Notes: generated from the sequence alone by a model not told the origin. 9,087 nt of DNA from DASRHY01 sp046765875 (GCA_046765875.1 JBKPSJ010000166.1:1-9087); one strand, 5' to 3'; positions 1-5,678 are shown, counted from the first letter of the stretch. Program-made: numbers and translations.

Positions 1-585
1 CCGGCTGAACCTGAGCTCGGGATGCGCCTGCGAGACGGCGGCGGCGTCGGCCGGGGTGTCGATGTCGCGGAGCCGGGGGAGCAGCCGGATCTTCAACCCG
101 AGCGAACGGAGCCGGTCGAGCTGGTCCTGGCCGGTGTGTTCGGTCGACATCGGTACGCCGGACACGCATCCGCTGACAAACCTGCGCAACCCGATCACCC
201 AGTAGCCGCCGTCATCGGTCAGCCCGAGCACCGCGTCGGCATCGTCGTACCAGTCGACCGCCTGCGCGAGTGCCCTGCCGAGCTGTGGTGTATCCATCCC
301 GACCAGCACGACCTCGCCGGTGTCGGCTCGGAGCGCGGCCTCGATCCTGACGGAGAGGTCGCCTGCGGTTTGCCTGACCGGGGCGAAGCCGCGGGGGAGC
401 CAGGCGCCGGGCCGGCCGTCGTACGCGATGACCGGCCGGACCGGATGCGACCGGATGGCGCTGGCGGTGTCGACCAGCGCGGCCGTCGCGAGCCGCGCGG
501 CCTGCTCGGGCGTGAACCTCGCCTGCAGACGGGTCTTGACCCTGCCGGGGACCGGCTCCTTCGCGAGCAGAACGACCGTCGTCAT
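1..585 (-). CDS. DUF2064 / TIGR04282 family transferase, 3' end cut by window edge
   Basis: 195 codons are visible from the ATG at 585-583; no stop is reached before the window edge. The family is usually a little over 200 residues, so little is missing. The fold is that of GT-A/nucleotidyltransferases related to CofC. Visible family marks are the N-terminal VLLAKEPVPGRVKTRL (residues 5-20, the nucleotide-loop signature K-x-P-x-PG-x-VKTRL), GMDTPQL (96-102, equivalent of the usual G-x-D-x-P-x-L) and LTDDGGYWVIGL (122-133). The start overlaps the stop of the upstream glycosyltransferase gene (ATGA, 582-585), which implies translational coupling and a shared job. Relatives are called rSAM/selenodomain-associated transferase 1 or an arsenosugar-biosynthesis glycosyltransferase, but the donor and acceptor are unknown here. 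I infer a cytosolic enzyme that transfers a nucleotide or sugar. The family is certain; the reaction is not. Confidence 0.9.
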   Translation of the reverse strand, partial: MTTVVLLAKEPVPGRVKTRLQARFTPEQAARLATAALVDTASAIRSHPVRPVIAYDGRPGAWLPRGFAPVRQTAGDLSVRIEAALRADTGEVVLVGMDTPQLGRALAQAVDWYDDADAVLGLTDDGGYWVIGLRRFVSGCVSGVPMSTEHTGQDQLDRLRSLGLKIRLLPRLRDIDTPADAAAVSQAHPELRFSR

Positions 586-1241
586 GACCGCAGCACAGCC
601 CGCATGTCTGTGACGGCCTGGAGCGTGCCCCGGACGGTCCCAGTGACCTTCGACCGGCCGGTGCGCGGCAGATAACGCACGTCGACGCCTTGGATCCGCC
701 ATTCGGCTTCGGCCGCGCGGATCACCGTCTCGAGCGGATAGCCCGAGCGCCGGTCCTCGACACCGAGGTCGAGCAGCGCCTTCCGGCGTCCGACCCGTAG
801 CGGGCCGAGGTCGTGGAGCCTTGCACCGGTACGTCGGTGCAGCCGGCGGGTAAGAATCGCGTTGGCCAGTCGCAGCCGCCACGGCCAGGCCTGGTGGCTG
901 ACCGGTCGGCGGCGTCCGACGACGAGGTCGGCCTCATCGTTGATGATCGGTGCGATCGCATTGTGCAGGTCGTCTGGATGAATGGTGCCGTCGGCATCGA
1001 TCGTCGCCACCACGTCTCTGGTCGCCGCTGCGAGGCCGGCCGAGCAGGCGGCGCCGTACCCGCGGACGTCCTCGGTGACGAGGGTCGCCCCGGCCGCACG
1101 CGCCACCTCGGCCGTGGTATCGGTGCTGCCGTTGTCGACCACGATCGGGCGCGCCCAGGCGGGGAGGTGGTTGAGGACCCAAGCCAGGCCCTCGGCCTCG
1201 TTCAGGCAGGGCAGCACCACGTCGATCTCGTTGTCTGCCAC
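582..1241 (-). CDS. Family 2 glycosyltransferase (DPM1-like)
   Basis: 219 residues from a GTG at 1241-1239. This start puts the first beta strand (EIDVVLPCLNEAEGL, 5-19) right at the N-terminus as usual in the family; longer versions of the frame would run antisense through the response regulator. The GT-A core shows DNGSTD (36-41) for nucleotide binding, GYGAACSAGL (61-70) and the metal/donor motif DADG (82-85). The C-terminal half has DLGPLR (144-149), RSGYPLE (165-171) and PRTGRSKVTGTVRGT (192-206), typical of the actinobacterial polyprenyl-phosphate glycosyltransferase-like branch. No transmembrane helix is seen, so the enzyme is probably soluble or peripheral at the inner face of the membrane. 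Its stop overlaps the start of the DUF2064 gene. A polyprenyl phosphate acceptor is inferred from DPM1 similarity; the sugar is unknown. From memory, Rv0539 of M. tuberculosis is the counterpart. Confidence 0.9.
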   Translation of the reverse strand: MADNEIDVVLPCLNEAEGLAWVLNHLPAWARPIVVDNGSTDTTAEVARAAGATLVTEDVRGYGAACSAGLAAATRDVVATIDADGTIHPDDLHNAIAPIINDEADLVVGRRRPVSHQAWPWRLRLANAILTRRLHRRTGARLHDLGPLRVGRRKALLDLGVEDRRSGYPLETVIRAAEAEWRIQGVDVRYLPRTGRSKVTGTVRGTLQAVTDMRAVLRS

Positions 1242-1248
1242 GCGTTCG

Positions 1249-1277
1249 ACCGTAGTGAGGGTGGTACGCCGTGTCGC
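1249..1277 (-). promoter_or_regulatory. Putative promoter of the GT2-DUF2064 pair
   Basis: Read on the minus strand, GCGACA (1277-1272, four of six matches to TTGACA) is followed by a 17-base spacer and TACGGT (1254-1249, which fits TAnnnT). Seven bases separate this from the GTG start at 1241, so transcription would begin at or next to the start codon and give a leaderless or nearly leaderless mRNA. No Shine-Dalgarno sequence is seen before this GTG. TACGG-type strings are common in this genome, so the call is tentative. Confidence 0.35.
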
Positions 1278-1288
1278 CGGGCCGGCGA
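1274..1288. promoter_or_regulatory. Palindrome in divergent intergenic region, possible operator
   Basis: TCGCCGG, one central G, then CCGGCGA make a perfect inverted repeat with 7-base arms. It lies in the 123 bases between the divergent GT2 and response-regulator starts and overlaps the proposed -35 of the GT2 promoter. That position suits a repressor site. GC-rich arms this short can arise by chance in such DNA, and OmpR-family regulators usually prefer direct repeats. Confidence 0.25.
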
Positions 1289-1352
1289 TGACGGCTCGCT
1301 TACGCCCCGCCTGGTTGCTGTGGACGAGGCGGTCGGACAGCCTGGACCGCCA

Positions 1353-1358
1353 TACGAT
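1353..1358 (+). promoter_or_regulatory. Putative -10 element of the response-regulator operon
   Basis: TACGAT (four of six matches to TATAAT, including the key second and sixth bases) lies exactly 6 bases before the GTG at 1365. This predicts a transcript starting on the start codon. There is no properly spaced Shine-Dalgarno sequence (GGGA at 1360-1363 is too close) and no convincing -35 17-18 bases upstream, so activator dependence, perhaps autoregulation, is possible. Confidence 0.3.
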
Positions 1359-1364
1359 CGGGAC

Positions 1365-2072
1365 GTGAGTGCTCGGGTGCTGATCGTGGAGGACGACCCG
1401 ACGGTCTCGACCGTGCTCGCGGCGTACCTGCGCCGGGAGGGGTTCGAGGTCGCGGTCGCCGGGGACGGCCGCGAGGCCGAGCAACGCTGGGAGCGCGACC
1501 GGCCGGACCTGGTGGTGCTCGACGTGATGCTGCCGGTGCTCAGCGGGCTGGAGGTGCTGCGCAGGCGGCGCGCGGCCGCGGACTCGGCCGCGGTGATCGT
1601 CGTGTCGGCGCGCGGCGAGGAGGAGGACCGGGTGGTCGGACTGGAGTTCGGCGCCGACGACTACCTGGTCAAGCCGGTCAGCCCGCGTGAGCTGGTGCTC
1701 CGGGTGCACGCCGTGCTGCGCCGGCTCGACCAGGGGAGTGCGACATCGCTGCGCCCGCGCGAGATCACTCGCGGCACGGTGCGGATCGACACCGCCGCCC
1801 GAACCGTACAGGTCGACGGCGAGACGCTGATGCTGACGCATCGCGAGTTCGACCTGCTTGCGTTCCTGGCCGCGCACGACGGCGAGGCGTTCAGCAAGGA
1901 CGAACTGCTGCGCCGGGTCTGGGGCTGGGACTTCGGCGACACCTCGACCGTGACGGTGCACGTACGGCGGTTGCGGGAGAAGCTCGAGCAGGACCCGTCC
2001 GCGCCGCGGTATGTGGTCACCGTCCCGCGGACCGGGTACCGGTTCGCGACCCCGGAGGAGATCGCGTCATGA
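1365..2072 (+). CDS. OmpR/PhoB-family response regulator
   Basis: 235 residues, the usual length. The frame stays open far upstream, but homology begins at the GTG at 1365, which gives VSARVLIVEDD. Receiver domain (about 4-118): acidic pair D10/D11, phospho-acceptor D53 in VLDVMLP, switch S81 and K103 in LVKP. After a short linker comes a winged-helix DNA-binding domain (about 137-230) with LTHREFDLLAFLA and the recognition-helix region TVTVHVRRLREKLE, ending RYVVTVPRTGYRF. All catalytic residues are present, so it should be phosphorylated by the adjoining kinase and bind DNA as a dimer. The stop overlaps the kinase start (ATGA at 2069-2072). Targets are unknown; the divergent GT2 promoter and its own promoter are the nearest candidates. 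Confidence 0.95.
   Translation: MSARVLIVEDDPTVSTVLAAYLRREGFEVAVAGDGREAEQRWERDRPDLVVLDVMLPVLSGLEVLRRRRAAADSAAVIVVSARGEEEDRVVGLEFGADDYLVKPVSPRELVLRVHAVLRRLDQGSATSLRPREITRGTVRIDTAARTVQVDGETLMLTHREFDLLAFLAAHDGEAFSKDELLRRVWGWDFGDTSTVTVHVRRLREKLEQDPSAPRYVVTVPRTGYRFATPEEIAS
2054..2060 (+). promoter_or_regulatory. Strong Shine-Dalgarno for the histidine kinase
   Basis: GGAGGAG lies inside the last codons of the response-regulator gene, 8 bases before the kinase ATG. It confirms the ATG at 2069 and shows the kinase can be initiated independently as well as by coupling. It is the best ribosome-binding site in the window. Confidence 0.8.
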
Positions 2073-3214
2073 ACCGCGACACCTTCATGATCATCGGGAT
2101 CACCGCCGGAGCCTGTGCGGCCGTCGGGGTCGCCGGGATGGCCACGCTGGCGTTCACGCGACACTGGCCATTGCGGCGCAGCGTGGTGCTCGCCACGTTG
2201 CTGCCGGTGGTGGCTGTGATCATCGCGGTCCTGGTGAACGTACAGGCCATGTTCATCAGCAGGCACGACTCGATCGTCGTGCTGGTCGCGCTGGCCGTTT
2301 CCGGGGTGTTCGCGCTGGTGTCGGCGCTGCTGATCGGCCGGTCGCTGACGGCTGGCACCCGTGCCTTGGGCGCCGGACTGGCCTCGCTGACCGACTCCGG
2401 TGCCGAGCCCGTTTCCGAAAGCGCGAACGGATCGCACCCGGCCGAGATCGCCACCCTCGCGGCCGAGCTCGAGCAGACCCGGGCGCAATTATCTGCCGCG
2501 CGGGAACGCGAACGAGCAGTCGAGCAGTCCCGGCGCGAGCTGGTCGCGTTCATGTCGCACGACCTGCGTACGCCGCTCGCCGGTGTCCGGGCGCTTGCCG
2601 AGGCGCTCGAGGACGACGTCGTCGAGGACGTACCGGCGGCGCTGCGCCAGCTCCAGGTCACGGTGGACCGGATGACCGGCCTGGTAGACGACCTGTTCGA
2701 GCTGTCCCGGCTCACCACCGACCCGCAACCTCGGACCCGCCGGCTGGTGTCGATGGTTGAGATCGTCGACGACATCGTGTCCGAGCTGGAGGCCGCCGCT
2801 AGACGGTCCGGCGTACGGCTGGTGGCCGACCTGCCGGCCGCGCCGGAGCGGCTGGCGGTCTCGGCCGACGCCGAGGAACTGACCCGTGCGGTGACCAACC
2901 TCGTCGCCAACGGGATCCGGCACACGCCGCCGGGCGGAACGGTTCGGCTGGTGGCCGAGCGCGGCGACGACGAACGGGTCCGGATCGCGGTCGAGGACGG
3001 CTGTGGCGGTATCGCGTCGGGCGACCTCGAGCGGGTGTTCGACGTCGGCTGGCGGGCCGACCCAGACCGCGGCTCGCCGGATCGCGGCGCCGGCCTGGGG
3101 CTGGCGATCTCCCGCGGACTGGTCGAGCTTCACGAAGGCTCGATCGCGGTTCGCAACATCCCGGCCGGCTGCCGGTTCACCGTCCTCCTGCCGCCGGCCG
3201 TCACCCCCGCCTGA
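2069..3214 (+). CDS. Membrane sensor histidine kinase with minimal sensor region
   Basis: 381 residues. Three hydrophobic helices (about 7-29, 38-57 and 69-90) are joined by very short loops. The basic RHWPLRR between the first two suggests an extracellular N-terminus and only about 11 exposed residues between helices two and three. A degenerate HAMP-like stretch and coiled coil follow (about 91-155). The H-box is FMSHDLRTPLAG with phospho-acceptor H164. The ATPase domain shows the N-box NLVANGIRHTPPGG (277-290), the G1 region DGCGGI (310-315) and the G2 box GAGLGLAIS (340-348). It phosphorylates the regulator encoded just upstream. With no extracytoplasmic domain, it probably senses a membrane or envelope state, or a partner protein; this is inference. 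Codon 141 is the rare TTA. The 3' end overlaps the convergent epimerase gene by 14 bases. Confidence 0.95.
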   Translation: MNRDTFMIIGITAGACAAVGVAGMATLAFTRHWPLRRSVVLATLLPVVAVIIAVLVNVQAMFISRHDSIVVLVALAVSGVFALVSALLIGRSLTAGTRALGAGLASLTDSGAEPVSESANGSHPAEIATLAAELEQTRAQLSAARERERAVEQSRRELVAFMSHDLRTPLAGVRALAEALEDDVVEDVPAALRQLQVTVDRMTGLVDDLFELSRLTTDPQPRTRRLVSMVEIVDDIVSELEAAARRSGVRLVADLPAAPERLAVSADAEELTRAVTNLVANGIRHTPPGGTVRLVAERGDDERVRIAVEDGCGGIASGDLERVFDVGWRADPDRGSPDRGAGLGLAISRGLVELHEGSIAVRNIPAGCRFTVLLPPAVTPA

Positions 3215-4181
3215 CCGACACGGGCCCACTCCGCAGGTCGACTGTCGGCCGCCAGCCGAGATCTCGGCTGATCCGAGCCGACGAGGCGGTGATGTGCCGG
3301 ACATCGCCAAGCCTGTATCGACCGGTCGTCACCGGTGGCGGCCCACCGGCCGCCTCGGCGATCAGCGCTGCCAGTTCGCCGACCGTGGTGACGGTGCCGC
3401 TGCCCACGTTGTACGCCGTGACCTGGCCCGCGGGGCCTGGCCGATGTACGGACAACATGACAGCCCGGGCGACGTCGTACACGTGGACGAAGTCGCGCCG
3501 CTGGCGACCGTCCTCGAAGACCAGTGGTGGTTCACCCCTGGCAGCCGCGGCGCGGAACAGGGCGGCAACTCCGGCATACGGGGTGTCGCGCGGCATGCCG
3601 GGGCCGTACACGTTGTGGAACCGCAGCGCGGTCGCCGAGCCGCCGGTCTCGCGGGCCCAGACGCGCGCGAGGTATTCGGTCTGCACCTTCGAGGCGGCAT
3701 ACGCGTTGCGCGGGTCGAACGGCGCGGACTCGTCCACCAATCCTGGCGTCAGCTCGGCCCCACACAGGCAGCTCGGCTCGAACCGGCCGCGTTCGAGGTC
3801 CACCGCCGATCGTGGCCGAGCGACGACCGGGCCGTGCTCTGGGCAACGGTAGGCGCCGTCGCCGTAGACCACCATCGAGCTGGCGACGACACTGTGCCCG
3901 ATCCCGGAGTTCGCGGCGGCGCGCAGCATCACCGCGGTGCCGAGGTCGTTGGTGGAGACGTAGTCGTCGATGTCGTCCAGCCGTACGCCGAGCCCGACCT
4001 TGGCGGCCAGGTGGACGATCACATCGACTCCCTCGGCCATCGTTCTGACCGTGTGCAGGTCGCGGATGTCGTGTCCGCTTACCACGTCGAGCACGATGAC
4101 CGTGTCGCCGGCCTCGCGAAGTACCTCGACCACCTGCCGGCCGATGAACCCGGCGCCACCGGTGACCAGGACTCGGGTCAC
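3201..4181 (-). CDS. NAD-dependent epimerase/dehydratase (extended SDR) with Cys/His insert
   Basis: 326 residues from a GTG at 4181-4179 that overlaps the phosphorylase stop (GTGA). The Rossmann signature GGAGFIG (8-14) follows immediately, which supports this start. NAD is probably read by D32 after the second strand. Catalytic residues: S101/S102 in VVASSMVVYG and Y161/K165 in YAASK. RFHNVYGPG (187-195) and RRDFVHVYDVARA (228-240) are typical of nucleotide-sugar epimerases and dehydratases. Between the catalytic Ser strand and YxxxK lies an insert (about 110-152) with C113-x-x-H116 and C138-x-C140, which could bind zinc; related actinobacterial proteins, as I recall them, carry a similar insert. 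The likely substrate is an NDP-sugar, not determined. Galactose epimerase annotations of relatives (galE3 in M. tuberculosis) are not proof of that activity. Confidence 0.92.
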   Translation of the reverse strand: MTRVLVTGGAGFIGRQVVEVLREAGDTVIVLDVVSGHDIRDLHTVRTMAEGVDVIVHLAAKVGLGVRLDDIDDYVSTNDLGTAVMLRAAANSGIGHSVVASSMVVYGDGAYRCPEHGPVVARPRSAVDLERGRFEPSCLCGAELTPGLVDESAPFDPRNAYAASKVQTEYLARVWARETGGSATALRFHNVYGPGMPRDTPYAGVAALFRAAAARGEPPLVFEDGRQRRDFVHVYDVARAVMLSVHRPGPAGQVTAYNVGSGTVTTVGELAALIAEAAGGPPPVTTGRYRLGDVRHITASSARISRDLGWRPTVDLRSGPVSVRRG

Positions 4182-4966
4182 GGCAACTCGAACGGCAGGT
4201 CGAGCCCGTCCAGTGCGTGCCGGCACGAGCAGTCCTCGTCGCCGATCGCGCCGACCGTTGCCGCCAGCAACCGGCGCAGGTCGTCCAGCCCGGCGGCGAA
4301 CGTGTCCAGCACCTCCTGCTGGCTGACGCCGGCGCCGGTCTCGACACCCGCGTCGTGATCGGTCACCAGCCCGATCGCCGTGTAGCACAGCGCCAGCTCG
4401 CGGGCCAGGATCGCCTCCGGCATCCCGGTCATACCGATGATCCGGCCGCCGGCCGCGGCGTACCAGCGCGACTCGGCCCGGGTGGAGAACCGTGGCCCGT
4501 CGATGACCACGAGGCCACCGCCGTCAGCAGGGTCGAGGCCGAGCTCGTTGCCCTCGGCAAGGACAGCCTTGCGGCCGCGCGGGCAGTACGGGTCGGCGAA
4601 GCCGATGTGCACCGCGGCGTTGTAGTAGGTGCGCTCGCGTCCGGTCGTGCGGTCCACGATCTGGTCCGGTACGACGAACCGGCCGCGGTCGAGTGCCGGG
4701 TCGAGCGAGCCGACCGCGCACGGGGCGAGAACGTCGCGGACACCGAGCGACCGAAGCGCCCAGAGGTTGGCGCGGTAGTTGATCCGATGCGGCGGATACT
4801 CGTGCGCCGTGCCGTGCCGCGGCAGGAATGCGACATCAGTCCCACTCATCGGGCCGGCGGTCACAGCGGCGCTCGGGTCGCCGTACGGGGTGCTGACCTT
4901 GACCGGCTCCGCGTCGTCGAGCAACGAGTACAGCCCGGAGCCGCCAATCACACCGATCAGTGCCAT
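4178..4966 (-). CDS. mtnP: S-methyl-5'-thioadenosine phosphorylase (MTAP/PNP family 2)
   Basis: 262 residues from ATG. It cleaves a purine nucleoside with phosphate to base and ribose-1-phosphate derivative, most likely 5'-methylthioadenosine to adenine and methylthioribose-1-phosphate (methionine/polyamine salvage, cytosol). Family marks: phosphate loop GGSGLYS (8-14), PRHGTAHEYPPHRINYRANL (49-68), CAVGSLD (83-89), GPRFSTRAES (157-166) and GMTGMPEA (178-185). T202-D203-H204-D205 matches the TDxD seen in adenosine-type MTAPs, where Asn is usual in 6-oxopurine PNPs; this favours 6-aminopurine substrates. A C246-S-C248 motif stands near the C-terminus. No other methionine-salvage gene adjoins; the partner is the coupled epimerase, so a different adenosine-derived substrate of a sugar pathway is possible. 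The family is certain, the physiological substrate less so. Confidence 0.92.
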   Translation of the reverse strand: MALIGVIGGSGLYSLLDDAEPVKVSTPYGDPSAAVTAGPMSGTDVAFLPRHGTAHEYPPHRINYRANLWALRSLGVRDVLAPCAVGSLDPALDRGRFVVPDQIVDRTTGRERTYYNAAVHIGFADPYCPRGRKAVLAEGNELGLDPADGGGLVVIDGPRFSTRAESRWYAAAGGRIIGMTGMPEAILARELALCYTAIGLVTDHDAGVETGAGVSQQEVLDTFAAGLDDLRRLLAATVGAIGDEDCSCRHALDGLDLPFELP

Positions 4967-4972
4967 GCAGTG

Positions 4973-4978
4973 ACCCTA
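4973..4978 (-). promoter_or_regulatory. Putative -10 element of the phosphorylase-epimerase pair
   Basis: On the minus strand TAGGGT fits TAnnnT and lies 6 bases before the ATG at 4966, as in the other proposed leaderless starts. No good -35 is seen. AGGG inside the same string could instead act as a Shine-Dalgarno sequence, so the site has two readings. The 85 bases between the phosphorylase and the carbonic anhydrase stop hold nothing else that I recognise. Confidence 0.25.
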
Positions 4979-5051
4979 GGCAGCCACCGACGCGCTCCAC
5001 CACGTCCGGTTCCTTACGGCTCCCGAACGTCGTCACGCGCGAGCCGATGGG

Positions 5052-5678
5052 TCAGACGAGGTGGGTCAGGCGGCCGGTGTCCACGTCGTACATGAAGCCG
5101 CCGACGGCGACGCCTGAGCCAATCAGCGGATGCTCACGGACTGCCGCAACGTCGCGGCGCAGTGCCTCGCGCTGGTCGGGGATCACCTCGAGCGGCAGTA
5201 GGTAGCCGGCCGGCTGGCCGGCGGCCCGCTCGACCCGCTCGCGGAGTTCGTCCTCGGTGGTGCCGGCCATCGCGCACCGGGTGTGCGGCACGATGAGGAT
5301 CCGCCGGACGCCGAGGAGCTGGACCCCGAGCACCAGTCCGGTCATGGTCAGTTCGGTGACTCGGCCGCCCGGGCTGCGCAGCACCTTCGCATCGCCCGGT
5401 TTGAGACCGAGCATCGCCAGCGGCGGGATGCGCGAGTCCATACAGGTGACGATGCCCACCCCGGCGTGGGCGATCCCGTCGAAGCCGCCGTACTGGAAAT
5501 CGTCGGCGTACTCGGCGTTGGCGGCGAGCAGGTCGGCGAAATCATCCTTCGCCGGGCCGGCCGAGCGCGAGCCGTCGCCGGACCCGGCTGCAGGCCCGGC
5601 TGCAGACGCAACTCCGGCGTCCACCGTGGTGTCGGCGATGGAGTCGGCTGTGGCGCCGCGGATCCTTGGCTCAGGCAT
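5052..5678 (-). CDS. Beta-class carbonic anhydrase with N-terminal extension
   Basis: 208 residues from ATG. It interconverts CO2 and bicarbonate in the cytosol. Zinc ligands C79, H132 and C135 lie in TCMDSRI and PHTRCAM, with the D81/R83 dyad in CMDSR. The core (about 46-208) resembles M. tuberculosis Rv1284, which I recall at about 163 residues, and ends with the matching GGFMYDVDTGRLTHL. The first 45 residues are an Ala/Gly/Ser-rich, probably disordered extension that lacks a signal-peptide pattern. A GTG at codon 19 is the only other plausible start and would still leave an extension of about 27 residues. The start overlaps the preceding gene by 8 bases (ATGCCTGA), and no Shine-Dalgarno is visible, so translation is probably coupled to the ferredoxin-like gene. 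Confidence 0.93.
   Translation of the reverse strand: MPEPRIRGATADSIADTTVDAGVASAAGPAAGSGDGSRSAGPAKDDFADLLAANAEYADDFQYGGFDGIAHAGVGIVTCMDSRIPPLAMLGLKPGDAKVLRSPGGRVTELTMTGLVLGVQLLGVRRILIVPHTRCAMAGTTEDELRERVERAAGQPAGYLLPLEVIPDQREALRRDVAAVREHPLIGSGVAVGGFMYDVDTGRLTHLV
5583..5605. repeat. Short tandem repeat in the carbonic anhydrase 5' region
   Basis: CCCGGCTGCAG occurs twice with a period of 12 bases (5583-5593 and 5595-5605). It encodes an Ala-Ala-Gly-Pro type repeat in the disordered N-terminal extension of the carbonic anhydrase. An in-frame 12-base duplication is the likely origin, so the length of this linker may vary between strains. Confidence 0.6.

Noticed and set aside
813..1364. Open plus-strand frame upstream of the response regulator, as an N-terminal extension
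   Set aside because: It runs antisense through the conserved glycosyltransferase and has no domain; receiver homology begins at the GTG at 1365.
1322..1364. Four GGAC strings before the response regulator as direct-repeat binding sites
   Set aside because: Their spacing (13, 9 and 17 bases) does not follow the regular 10-11 base period expected for OmpR-family sites, and GGAC is common in this DNA.
1242..1961. Minus-strand extension of the glycosyltransferase frame
   Set aside because: It is antisense to the response regulator and unlike any GT2 N-terminus; the family fold begins right after the GTG at 1241.
2017..2925. Long minus-strand frame opposite the kinase gene
   Set aside because: Ser/Thr/Arg-rich composition typical of a shadow of a GC-rich gene; the plus strand encodes a complete kinase.
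3003..4358. Long plus-strand frame across the epimerase
   Set aside because: It starts inside the kinase gene and crosses two real genes out of frame; no family resemblance.
5017..5046. CGGCTC ... GAGCCG inverted repeat downstream of the carbonic anhydrase gene as a terminator
   Set aside because: Only 6 paired bases around an 18-base loop, with no T-run on either strand.
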